Assembly (NCBI GenBank): GCA_963575745.1
Contig: CAUYUJ010017649.1
Coordinates: 379,501 to 443,500, forward strand
Source: Prorocentrum cordatum
Lineage: Eukaryota > Sar > Dinophyceae > Prorocentrales > Prorocentraceae
DNA: 64,000 nucleotides
Direction: 5' to 3'
The notes below the pieces were generated by a model that worked only from the letters and a program-made list of their open reading frames with translations, had not been told where the DNA came from and did no database searches. Each line of letters starts with the position of its first letter. Position 1 is the first letter of the stretch. This document shows positions 19,320 through 29,580 of the stretch, in pieces. The position numbers were made by a program, and so were the translations under genes.

Positions 19320-20125
19320 GCGGCTGACTGCCGCGCAGACAGGTGGGCACGTGCGCTCTCCAACCCGCGGGTCACTGGCGCAGCCTGGGTTGGCTTCACA
19401 GGGGCCCGAACGGGCTGGCAGCGGGGCAGGGGCGCGGCGTCGACAAGGGGAGCGGGGCTGCCGGTAGGCTCTTTATCGCGGTCCTCCAACTCCGCGCCCC
19501 CGCCTCATGGGATGACCTCCGACCAAAATGCCAACCAGGGCTGCAACTAACTGTCGCGCCGTCAAGTGGGAACCGCAGCATGGGTTGGCCGCGCCGCGCC
19601 ACGGGGAGCCCAGCGCGCGGGAACGGCTCTGGTCCCCATCTTCATGCTCGGAGCGCCAGGGACCCGGCACACTGCCGCGCAGACTGGCCGATAAGAGCCT
19701 GCCCGCCTGCGGCACGGCATCGCGGTCGGGGGGGGCAGGCTCGCCGTAAGCCCTCTACTCCAAGACTGAACCAGGGTACGTGACGCTCGGAAGCACTATC
19801 ACACAGGAGGTCGCCCTTCCCCAGAACGATCGGACCAGGGAAGGGGCAAACTGCTGCGCAGACAGGCTCCTCGCATGCAGTCGGTCGGGGTTGACCGCGT
19901 CGCGCTCTGGGGGGCCTGCTGCGTTGGCGGGTTGCCGAGCCTGCCATCCAGGAGCGGCGTCGTCGAACGACTCGTCGATGTGGCCTCCAACGGGAACTGG
20001 GGGGTCCCCGAGAAGCCAAGCGCGAAAGCCTGGGTCCGCAGGGTCCCTCGCTTCCAGGGCCGCCAGGCGGCCGGCACAAAGGCCAGGTGTGCGGCTAAGT
20101 GCCGCGCAGACAGGTGGACAGAGCT
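19320..20125. repeat. Degenerate array with CTGCCGCGCAGACAGG core
   Basis: The core recurs at about 19328, 19551 (diverged), 19672, 19851 and 20099, usually preceded by CCAGGG. Spacings are about 223, 121, 179 and 248 bp, so this is an irregular tandem family. Long frames here look like shadows of GC-rich DNA. Confidence 0.6.
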
Positions 20126-20129
20126 CCGT

Positions 20130-21560
20130 CTGCCCCTGAAGGCTCCCTGCGCGACCGGCGCTACCGCCGTTGGGTGCCTCTGTGCTGGGCGGCGTGTTGG
20201 ACGTAACCTTCGCGTTCCAGGTAGGCTCACCAGCTCCGAGAGAGCCCCTGGGGGAGCCCGGGGGCGTTCCTCCAGGGCGCGCGGCTGGGCCACTACCACG
20301 GCACGCTCGTCGCCAGGCGATCTGCGGACAGCGACCCTGCGCAAGAGGGGGGTGGGTGCCAGGCGGGTCGCAAAGTCAGTGCCCCCCGGGTGGGTCGTCA
20401 ACGGTTCCCCTGCCCAGTGGCCCCCACACCCAGCACCGTCGTGACGTCTACAAGGTCCCGAACCCGAGCCCCCTCAGACTCCCCATCGGGATCACTGGCC
20501 GCAGCGCGCATGATCGTGCCGAGCGAGCTGCGCCAGCTACCGGCGGGGCGGCCAGGGCTGCCCCGCCGGTGATGGCGCGGCCAGGGCTGGGGCGCGGGGG
20601 GGCCCACGCGCGACGCGGAGCGCAGCGTATGGGCGCCCCCTCGAGCCTGGGGATCCCTCCGCCCTCCTCCTTCCCACCTCAGCTCCTCGTCCCCCTCCTC
20701 CGCCTCCTGATCCTCCACCTTCGCGGGCGTGACATGACATGGCGCGCTTCCACATGTGGCTCGCCCCCTGAGCGACGAAACAAAAAACTCCGAGGAGGAA
20801 CATGTGGCGATCACGTTCCTTTCCCCTCGCTTCCGCTTTTTGAGGCTCCCGGGGGGGCCCCCGTCGCCTCGGCTGGACTCGCCTCGAAATTCTGGTCGGA
20901 ATGCGCTCTAGGAGATGTCCGGGCCGTAGCGGTATTGGTCCTTCTGGCTCCCCCCAAACAGGTCTTACGCACAGTGACAGAGCGACTTGCGCGGGCCGCC
21001 AGCGCGGCATGCCACATTGGAAGCGAGGTCCCATATCTCCCACGAGCTGAGGCTTTCTTATCGGGGCGTGTTCCACGATTTCGGCCTCCGGGGCCCGTCG
21101 ATGGGCGCCGGGACCATCAAACACGGGTCTGGGACCAAAACATGAACCCCGAGGAAAGGGTCGGGACCTCTGGGACCGCGCTTGAAAAAGGCGTATCGGT
21201 GGATGCCTGGGAGGCGCGCGAAGGAAACAAACGGGTCTTAGTCTTACGCACGGTGGCGCAACGGATGACTTAGGCCGCCAGCGCGGCACGTCACATTGGA
21301 AGCGAGGGCGCTTACGCGCGACCTTTCGCGGGCAGCTTGCGCGCCAGTGTCCGCGCAGACGACCCCGTTGCTCTGCCTCGCCCACCTGCCCGGCGAAGGC
21401 GGCACGGGCCCCGGCGGGCTGGCTCCCCTCGGGGCGGCAGCACATGTCGAAGCTGTAGATCTCGTCCCAGCAATTCGGGTCGCCCCGGGGGCCGTGCCGC
21501 GGGTCGCAGCAGCTGTGCGCCCAGCAGAGGTCCGAGGAACAAACAAAAACTGCATCAGCG
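20130..21560. other. GC-rich spacer, no gene recognised
   Basis: A 367-codon plus frame and a 302-codon minus frame overlap here, and neither has a domain. The sequence includes GGGACC-rich dispersed-repeat pieces (about 21109-21180) and a CACATGTGG segment near 20750 similar to one near 985. Confidence 0.4.
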
Positions 21561-21567
21561 TAGACTC

Positions 21568-21825
21568 TCGGACCCCCGCGCGGAGTTCTCGGATCGGCGC
21601 TGGGCCCCCCCTCCCTGGCGAGCGGAGCGCACTAGGGGTAACCAGCCTCGAGCTCATACTTATCGCTTTGCACCCTCAGAAACTGATGGAACCCTTAAGA
21701 TCGCCATATGGACAAGGTGATGCCAATCACGAGGATAGGAATTTGTTTCGGGCTGGTGCAGGGGCGGCGCGAGAGGCGCCGCCAAGGGCCCATCACCGAT
21801 CCTGGAAGTCCGCGCGGAGCTCCGA
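21568..21825. repeat. Inverted-repeat element, copy 1 (MITE-like)
   Basis: The left end (GCGCGGAGTTCTCGGATCGG region) and the right end match as inverted repeats over about 32 bp with five mismatches. The ends read TCGGA...TCCGA. Copy 2 is at 24264-24385. No target duplication is clear. Confidence 0.65.
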
Positions 21826-21834
21826 AAATGTATG

Positions 21835-22239
21835 TTAATGCCGCTGTTTCTTCATCGAGAGGTGCAAGCGCGCATACCGGATGACCACGCCCACGTCATA
21901 GTCGGACCTTAGCTGTCCTGATACGCAACACGCAACACGTAGCGTGTTGACACGGAGCGCAACACGTAGACTGAACACGTAGGTCTGAGAGGATGCGTTC
22001 GCCAAAACGTGGGCAAATACGCTGAACCAACTCGCAACGTATCGACACAAACGTTTTGAGCACGGTGCGTGTTGCGTGTCAAAACGGGCGTATCGAGGCA
22101 GCTAAGAGTCGGACTGCGTCCTGGCGAAGCTGTTGAAGGCCCCCGCGGACGTGACGTCGGGCGGTAGGGAGGCGCAGCGCCCGCCCCGCAGCAAGCCCAG
22201 CAGCACCAGGAGCCACAGGCCTCGCACGTCGCTGGACAT
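21835..22239 (-). pseudogene. Small signal-peptide ORF split by a transposon
   Basis: From ATG at 22239 the frame encodes a typical secretory signal (MSSDVRGLWLLVLLGLLRGG) and a short mature part. It meets a stop made by the ends of the element at 21908-22106. Beyond the element, at 21907-21835, the frame continues from the duplicated target site for about 20 codons to a TAA. Counting one target copy, the uninterrupted ORF would be 66 codons. I do not recognise the protein; it may be the first exon of a larger gene. Confidence 0.5.
21908..22106. mobile_element. 199-bp MITE with 8-bp target duplication (hAT-like)
   Basis: The ends are perfect inverted repeats CTTAGCTG/CAGCTAAG, extending imperfectly to about 19 bp (15 of the next 18 aligned bases match). 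AGTCGGAC is duplicated directly at 21900-21907 and 22107-22114. An 8-bp duplication is typical of hAT and a few other superfamilies. No transposase is encoded. The interior is rich in AACACG/CGTGTT inverted motifs. Confidence 0.85.
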
Positions 22240-24060
22240 CTGGCCGCCGCGGAGGAGCCGGGCATCCCTTGAGCTGTTGCTACGCGTCTTGGACAGCGGC
22301 CGGCCGTCCTGGCATTTCTGCAGGCCTACCACGGCATGGCCTTGGAACAGACAATGATCGAGCAACAGAATTAGACATGCTCTTTGAAATCTAGAAACCG
22401 AGGTACTTCGACCATGCTGTCTCATCCAGTGCTGGTATGATAACAATTCGTGGGAACCACAAGAGATTAGTAGAACATTCCTTTGTGGGACTCAAAGGCT
22501 GGTCACGGCGCCTCGCCACTGCTTGCTTGCCGGGCGAACGTCCACGTGGATTACGGATCCGTGGATCCAACGCGTGGGCGCCTAATCCACGCATCGGTAA
22601 AGGTACCCCCCGGAACCTGAGGCCAACGCCAGCCGCCTTGTCGAGGGAACGCGCCGAGTTTGCATGGCAGCGGGACGCGTCGCTGATCCACGCGCCTCAA
22701 TCCATGTTTGTGCTTCCTCGATGTTAGTTGGTCTAGAAGCACGCGCGCACCCCACCCCCTTCGTCGGGCAGCCCCCCTGGACGCTGCGACTGAAAGTGAG
22801 CCCGCGATGCCAAAAACCAAGGGGGGAGAGCAGACGAGGGGGCAGGGGTGGGGGTAGAGGCGGAGGCCGAGAAGTACAGCCAAGCTAGGTACGCTCGCGC
22901 CCCATCTGACATCCTACGCCTCCCTCCCATCCCTTCCTGCGGTGCTGACTGTTCATTCTCCGCGGACGCGTGTCATAGCCGACCTGCGACTTCCACACGA
23001 AGACCATTTCGTGTTCTGCGCAATCGGAAAAAAGGGGAGCTGCGTGCGCAGGAAGAAGAGGTGGCGGGTGAGCACGAGCGGGGGGAAAAGGATGAGGACA
23101 AACAGCAGCAACAACATTAACTAAAGCGGGAGTATAGGGAGAAAAACGAGGACCAGGGGAAGGCGGAGGAGGAGAAATGAGGGGGTCGGCAACGATAAAG
23201 AAAGACTCAGATTCAGAAGAGTGGCCCGCGCTGGGGCGAGAGCGCCTTCCTGAACGACGGGAGCAAAGCGCCGATCTGAACATGAGGCCCAAGCAGCAGC
23301 GGGAACACCATTTCGACGCAACAAAAAACAATTGGACTCCGACAAACCCGCAGAATTTTCAAAACAAACAACTTTTGACATCCGGTGTGTAAACAAACCA
23401 AGCGGACTGGGCGGGAGATCTTCCGGATTGCCTCAGGGGAACAGGGAGAGTAGTATTCATACTGTTTCATTGTAGCCGAGCGCCAGCGGGCGCGACACCC
23501 AGTGCATCGCGCCTCAACCGCTGGACAGCTTTCCGAAGCCGACATACCCTCTCCTACTCAGCTCCTCGTCCCCGCCCTTGTCCTCGTCCTCCTCCCCCCC
23601 CCCTCGCACCCTTGCCATCGCTCGGAGGTCCATTCCCCCGTGCATGTTTCGGTGTTGTGCGTGCTGTTTTTGCCAGATAACACAGGATGCTCCTCGATGG
23701 TCCTCGCCGAGAAACATGCACACGTCCGAGCGATGCCAAGCCCCCCCCTCCCGCTCGAGGGAGGGCCAGTGGCAGGCGCGGGCAGCGAGGACGGCGGGGA
23801 CGGCGCCGAGGCGGACGGCAGCGCAGGGAGGGAGGGGTGGGCCGTGGAGGGAGGAGGAGGAGGGACTAGGCAAGAACCTTTGCGAGCCAACGGTTCGATG
23901 CCTTGAGGGATGCGCAGCAGCATCTGAGCGTGAGCTGCTCGTTACACTCGCCAGCGTCGCTCCTGGCACTGAGATTGTGGGCGCGCGAACACCACATTCT
24001 AGGGTGGGGGGAGGAGGAGGGGGAGGAGGAGGAGGGAGAGGAGGGCGAGAGAGAAAGACT
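22240..24060. other. No gene recognised
   Basis: Frames here are GC-rich shadows. A GCTCGCGCC-CATCTGACA segment near 22890-22915 recurs at 38560-38590. GGA/GGAGG purine runs occur at 23840-24050. Confidence 0.4.
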
Positions 24061-24250
24061 ACGGTGAGGGCACTGGAGAGGGAATCGTTGGATGAGGACT
24101 CCAAGGCCTGGAAGCTGGAGGCACACCATCTGAGGCTTGGCCGTGGATATCGCCGCCGCCCTCATCAGAAAGGGAATCCCCCCAGGGACTGAGGCCTCCT
24201 GGACGCATTTCTCATCTAACGCCCCCACCGTAGAGACATAACGAACGGCA
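24061..24250 (-). pseudogene. Coding-like segment homologous to 36390-36870
   Basis: Minus-strand translation gives KCVQEASVPGGIPFLMRAAA, then ISTAKPQMVCLQLPGLGVLI and a Cys-Pro-His-Arg. It aligns over about 48 residues with ECAQEASDPGG and VPYLMRESAISMAS...LAKCTHR at 36870-36400. In the other copy the two halves are separated by about 290 bp. The family is unknown to me. Conservation at the protein level suggests real coding origin. Confidence 0.45.
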
Positions 24251-24263
24251 TAAGCACAAACTG

Positions 24264-24385
24264 TCGGAGCTCCACACGGATTCCGTGGATCGGCGCTGGG
24301 CGCGCGCGGGCCGCGCCAGGGACGCCGCCGCAGGCGCCGCCAGGGGATTCTCGCGCAGATCCACGCAGCCCGCGCGGATCTCCGA
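24264..24385. repeat. Inverted-repeat element, copy 2
   Basis: The ends TCGGAGCTCCACACGG and CCGCGCGGATCTCCGA pair as imperfect inverted repeats. The GGATCGGCGCTGGG segment is shared with copy 1 at 21568-21825. It is shorter than copy 1 (122 against 258 bp), as internally deleted MITEs often are. Confidence 0.6.
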
Positions 24386-24499
24386 AAATGTGCGTTCTTG
24401 TATGCCCCAGAATAATTCGGAGAGAACGAGGCGGAGCATGAGACAGAGGAGGACGAGGACTTCAGGACGAGCAGGCGCACGAGGAACATTCCCCAAGCG

Positions 24500-25640
24500 G
24501 TGCTTGCACCGAAGGGTTTTCGCTTCGCTTCCTTGGGATGGTCCGCCGTTGGTTCGCCACGCTCGCGCCAGTGGGTGCCTCGCGATCTCGGTGGGTCCGC
24601 CGAGGGTTCGCCTCGCTCGCGCCCGTGCCGCCTCCTGGGCGCTCGTGGGAGCCCCGTGCTGCGCTTGGGTGGCATGGCTTACACAACGGACGGTCGGACT
24701 TAGGATATAGTAACATCCTTCCAGAACACGGGACCCTCCGCAGACCAAACTGAAGAGCATTCGAGGGGGCACCCCGCGCCCAGGATGCACAAGAGCATCC
24801 AACAGACACGAAGACCATGAGGGTGCCCTCCCCCCGAGCCGACCTCGATCATGTACCCCGGTCCGACCGTAACTCACGCCGCACAGCTTGCGCCGCACAG
24901 CTTGCACAAGATAGTTCACATCACACCACCTCGGTCACAACGCATGGCTTACACAACACGGCTCACATCGCATCGCGACGGCGCTCGCGGGCGCTCCGTG
25001 CCCCGGGCCTGGTCCGCAGAGGCCCCCGCGCCTCGCTCGCGCCCGTGGACGCCGCCGTGGGCGCCTCGGTGGGCGCCCCGTGCCGTGGGCGGGCGCGACG
25101 AGGTGTTGCAACGCCCGCGCCCGTGCCGTCTCGTGGGAGCCCCGTGTTCTCTGGCTGGGTGTCGTGGGTTACCCAACATGGCTCACCCCGTTTACGCCGC
25201 ATAGCTCACACAGCATAGCTCAAACCATCTGGGTCACGACGCACGGCCTCACTGCACGGCACGGCCCACACCGCATAGCTGCCCCAGTCTAGGTCGCATC
25301 AAACATCTCACACCACGCAGCTTGCCCAACATAGCTTACACCACATCTCCGCCACCGTGCCCCTGTGGCACAAAGTGGAGTGTCCTCAGGTCCCTTGTAA
25401 TCCCAAATCCTAGTGACGAAAAACTCTTACGAGGCCCGGGCCCAAAATTCTCAGGGCTCCAGGCGCCCCTCCCAGACGCCGTCGAGTCTTGTCCCGTGAC
25501 TCTTTCGGGCCCCCCCAAACCCAGAGACGTATCCCCGAGAGTTCCGCCTCGCGCACCCCTGCACACCGAGGGCCGCCTGATCCCCAGGTCCCCCGAACAT
25601 CCCCGAGTGTCCCGCTCCGCGCCGGCCAATTACAACGTGA
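24500..25640. repeat. Degenerate repeats (CTCGCTCGCGCCCGTG blocks, then CACATAGCTCACAC)
   Basis: A ~60-bp GGTCCGCCG...CGCTCGCGCC unit is tandemly doubled at 24538-24630 and recurs loosely at 25010-25165. From 24860 to 25350 short CACA(T/C)AGCTTACAC units repeat. GGGCCC-rich dispersed sequence follows. Confidence 0.6.
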
Positions 25641-26910
25641 CCGAGTGGTATTATAACATAGCACAACATAATACTGCACAACACGATAAGCCATGACATA
25701 ACAGCGCAGAACACCACACCACTCAACAGAACATGTCCGAGCATCCCATCCCATAGTATGACATAACACGTTGTAGCATAACACATCATGACAGAGCAGT
25801 GCAAACCCTAGCACTGCATCACAGCACATCACATTGCATATCCTGACAAAGCAAGCATGCCATCATAATACACCGCAACACTTAACATACCAAACCATAG
25901 TATGCCACAGCCTCAACATAACATGACACATCACAACATGACATAACACAACATAACAACACATGCTATGACAGACCGGGGCATACATAGCATGACTTAA
26001 CATATCATACCGCACCGTACCATACCATAACATATCAACGCATCACATACCATTGCAGACCACACCTTAACACAACACAGCATCACAGCACATATAGCAT
26101 GACATATAGCATCGCAACACATACAGTGGGGGCTCGGCCACAAGAAACCTCCGCAAGAAACCCAACCCTGAAATCCGCGATTTGTTCAATGAAAATCCAA
26201 CTTAGTCGATCGAAAATCGTCCAGATCTTACTGGGGGGCCCATCTTAATCCAAGAAACCCAGGGCACCCTGGCAAAATCCAACTGGTTTCTTGGCACGCG
26301 CCCCCACTGTATGACATATCATAGCATGATAAGGCGCGGCGTACTATGTTACAGCATCGCAGAACACAGGACAGCATAACACCGTCAGCTCTGCCATAGC
26401 TGATCATATAGAACAGGCCATCACACCACACTTCGTATCGCAACACCAAATACCATGACACGACATACGATCAAACAACACATCATACCGTACCATACAA
26501 TGGCAGAACATATCACACCGTAGCGCAATATCAAAGCGTACACCATTCCATCACATGGCAAAGCATACCATGACCGAGCGCGGCACAACACATTATACCA
26601 TCGCATAGCACGATGTATCCCAACACCGTGCAAGAGCAACGCATACCATATCATAGCATGCCAGAACAGGACATAACAGGACACACCATAACAACGCATG
26701 CACTGACAATATGGAGCATACAGCGCATAACATAACACCACACCGCATAGGAAAAACGGGCAAAGCGCACCATAACATAGCGTAACAGAACAGGGCATAC
26801 CATTTCACCCAATGGCATGACACATCGTACAATAACACACACTCGCAGCACGCCATAACGTGTCAAAGCATTTCATCACAATATCACGTATTGCATTACA
26901 CGAGTAGAAA
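25641..26910. repeat. A/C-rich degenerate repeat (ACATAACA)
   Basis: Over a kilobase of degenerate CATAACA/CACAACA units, with strong A+C bias on the plus strand. No coding is seen. A short MITE lies within it. Confidence 0.8.
26124..26309. mobile_element. 186-bp MITE flanked by TA (Tc1/mariner-like)
   Basis: The ends are CAGTGGGGGC and its exact reverse complement GCCCCCACTG. Matching continues, with a small gap, through AAGAAACC/GGTTTCTT. TA flanks both ends (26122-26123, 26310-26311). CAGTG ends with TA target sites are typical of Tc1/mariner. No transposase is encoded. Confidence 0.75.
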
Positions 26911-27970
26911 AAAGAGACGTGCGCGCCGAGGTCAGGCTGGCTACATGAGCAAACAAGCGCAGCAACAAACGATCGGACCATGTATCTATCGTGACAGGCG
27001 TCACGGCGTCATGCCAGCCCGTCGAGGACAAAACAGTCATGATATAACACAAGGTATTAGAACATTCTCAAATCAGCCTACTAAAACTGATAGAACACAT
27101 CGTAAACACCATCAAATAACATAACTGCTGTACTACTGCGACCCCCTACGTCAACAGCTCAGACATCACATTATCAGCTGAAACTGCATGCAATATACTA
27201 TAAAGAGCTGAGCATACCCTGAACATCAGTACAGATCACAGCATCCAGTAACTGAAGCTGACAGATCAGACGTACCATGCCGTAACGTGGTGCCACATAT
27301 TAGATCATATCTCATCATATCAAGTCATACTGAAAGAGTCGAACATGAGAGATCATACTTCGGCAGAAGAGAAACATAAACTTTAAGAGGAACTCCATAA
27401 CATACTAAAGCGCACCGTTATATAATAAAGCGCGACGTGCGCGCCGAAATCAGCCCGGCCACAAGTACAAAAAGGTGCAGCAACGACCGATCGGACGACG
27501 TATCGAACGTGACAGGCGTCACGGTGTCACGCCGGTCCGTCGACAACATAACTTATCATATTGTAGCATGGCAGGATAAAACCTTACCGAGTACAACATA
27601 CTTGAACGCTGCTACATGCAGCAACGACGAATCAGGGGCGCACTAGCATCCGCGCCTGGCCACAGGAAAAAAATAGGCGGGGCAACGACCGTTTGGACGA
27701 CATATCAAACGCGACAGGCGTCACGACGTCACGCCGCCCCGTCGAGATCAGAAAAGGAACAAGCATATGTGCATAGAACAGAACAGAATCAAACACAACG
27801 CGATAGAGTATAATTCAGCAGAGACCGAGCACTGGCAAGTGTCATAAGCGACATGCGCGCCAAACCCAGGCTGGCCACAGAAACAGATAGTAACAACGAC
27901 CTGTTAGAAACCATAACAAACGTGAAAGGAGTCACGTCGTCGCGCCGGCCAGTTCACAACATAACATAAC
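26911..27970 (+). repeat. Four copies of a ~120-bp repeat with a CGTGAC-AGGC-GTCACG hairpin
   Basis: Copies lie at about 26911-27030, 27427-27552, 27634-27752 and 27848-27970. Each runs from GCGCGCC-type sequence through CTGGCCACA and CAACGACC to the hairpin and a GTCACGCCG-CCCGTCGA tail. A fifth partial start is near 28070. Spacers are A/C-rich. Copies differ at 10-25% of positions by eye. Confidence 0.75.
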
Positions 27971-28140
27971 AGAACCTGATGTCATGTACTACACTGGGTC
28001 AGGATCGAAACGAACATAATGCAGCACTCTCTTACGTATACGCCAGCCACCACTTCACGGCGTCTCATCAAACGCGACGTGCGCCCCGTTGTCAGAGGAG
28101 GACGGGGCGTCCGGAGCAGGAGGAGGAAGGAGAGGTTCGC

Positions 28141-28195
28141 CTCACCTCCTCCTCCTCCTCCTCCTCCTCCTCATCCTCCATCTCCTTCTCCTCCT
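28141..28195. repeat. (CTC)n microsatellite
   Basis: About 50 bp of CTC repeats with minor variants. Confidence 0.9.
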
Positions 28196-28537
28196 TCGTC
28201 ATCCGCCTCCTCCTCGTGCTGCTTGCTCCTCATTTTCCTCTTTCGCAGGTTGCAGATTCTGTCCGAACAAGTTTGGGAGTCTCGCAAGACTCGTTTTGAG
28301 GGCTGGTTTGTCATTCCAGGGACTTGTTTCGGTTTCTTCCGTCAGAGGCCCTGGGGTTGTTAGACGTTCGGAAAACATCAACTTGCGACCTGGCCCGGCC
28401 AACGCGCTGGCCAAGACCGCCGGGCCCCGCGCACATCGTTTCAGTAGGCGCGAGCATCGTTGGGAATAAACGCCGAAGGTTTCGGTGGGGATCGCTCGAA
28501 GCAAAATCATGTGTTTTCGGCCTTCCGACGGCCCTAG

Positions 28538-28830
28538 ACGGCCCAAAGGGCCCCAAAGATCGCCCCACGATCGCCCAAGAGGCCTCCAATATGGCCCCAT
28601 GGCGGCCCAAGAGGCCCCCAAGACGGCCTCAAGAGGGCTTCAAAACGGCCCCAGAGGCCTGAAAGACGCCAAAGATGGTCTCCAAGTCGACCCTGAAGCA
28701 CCCAAAGAGGGCCCCAAATCAGTTCAGAGAGGCCCCCAAGACCACCCAAGACGCGTCCAAGAGGCCCCCAGAAAGCTACCAGGAGGCCCCAACAGCGCCC
28801 CCAGAGGCTCCAAAGATGCCCCCTCCTCCT
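28538..28830. repeat. CCAAGAGGCCCC-type degenerate array
   Basis: CCAAGAGGCC, CCCAAGACG and relatives recur every 10-30 bp. The same motif dominates 44585-44885 and, inverted, 39985-40115. Confidence 0.75.
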
Positions 28831-28869
28831 TCTCTTGCTCCTCCTCCTCCTCCTCCTCCTCTTCGTGAT

Positions 28870-29580
28870 CTTCTCCGCCATCCTCCCCCAAGTGTTCCCC
28901 GAAGAGTTTCCGCAACGGCTGGGGGAACACATGATCCGATAGCTTTCAGAGCTCTTGCCACAACGCTCGGCCACATAGGCCATTCCAAAAGGCAGGGGGC
29001 AGCGGTTATTCGCCGTAGGCGTCTTCGATACTCCGCCTACAGAATGCAACACCCAATGTTTGGGGTCCAAGCTGGCAAACATTTCTTCTAGCGTTAACGC
29101 TTGCGATAAGACGTCAACAGCCATGGCACCTGACAACCATCCACAACACAAGCACCCAGTGGGGCACAGCAATAACAAAGACCACATCGCATTGAAGCAA
29201 CATGGCTACGCCCCGAGAAGCCATGTGGGCAACACAGGGGCCGATCGCCATGGAAGCTCGCCGATTCAATAAACTTGATGAGCGAATCATAGTGGCCAGG
29301 CACGTGCAGACCCAACCCTGAGACCCATGATAGCAAAGCACACCTGTCTGATACTATTACATGTGTTGGAAAACATCTGTAGCATGTGACTCGCAAGCCC
29401 GTCGATGATATCCGCTTCCTCAGGCTGGCCATGAGGCTCACCAAAATAGAATGAGCGCCACAGCCTGCCAAGCGAGGATGTTGATGAATAGGACCAGCCA
29501 GAGGAGGGCGCCGAATGTAATTACAATGATGAGCACGACGGCCACTAGGACAAGAGTGTCTTCTAAAGCCCGCTCAGCTG
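28870..29580 (-). pseudogene. Protein-like segments incl. transmembrane stretches, downstream of the coiled-coil gene
   Basis: From about 29580 to 29438 one minus frame encodes a strongly hydrophobic stretch (TLVLVAVVLIIVITFGALLW then LVLFINILAWQAVALILFW) before a stop. At about 29240-29115 another frame gives MLLQCDVVFVIAVPHWVLVL. At about 29120-28930 a third gives LTLEEMFASLDPKHWVLHSV and following protein-like sequence. These may be exons or frameshifted pieces of a membrane protein. The first overlaps the end of the coiled-coil gene, so it could also be an alternative tail. No family is recognised. Confidence 0.35.

Noticed and set aside
20170-21273. 367-codon plus and 302-codon minus frames
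   Set aside because: Both cover the same GC-rich repeat sequence, with Arg/Gly/Pro/Ala-rich translation and no motif.
26911-27970. Possible CRISPR array
   Set aside because: The units are ~120 bp, diverged and widely spaced, and the genome is eukaryotic.
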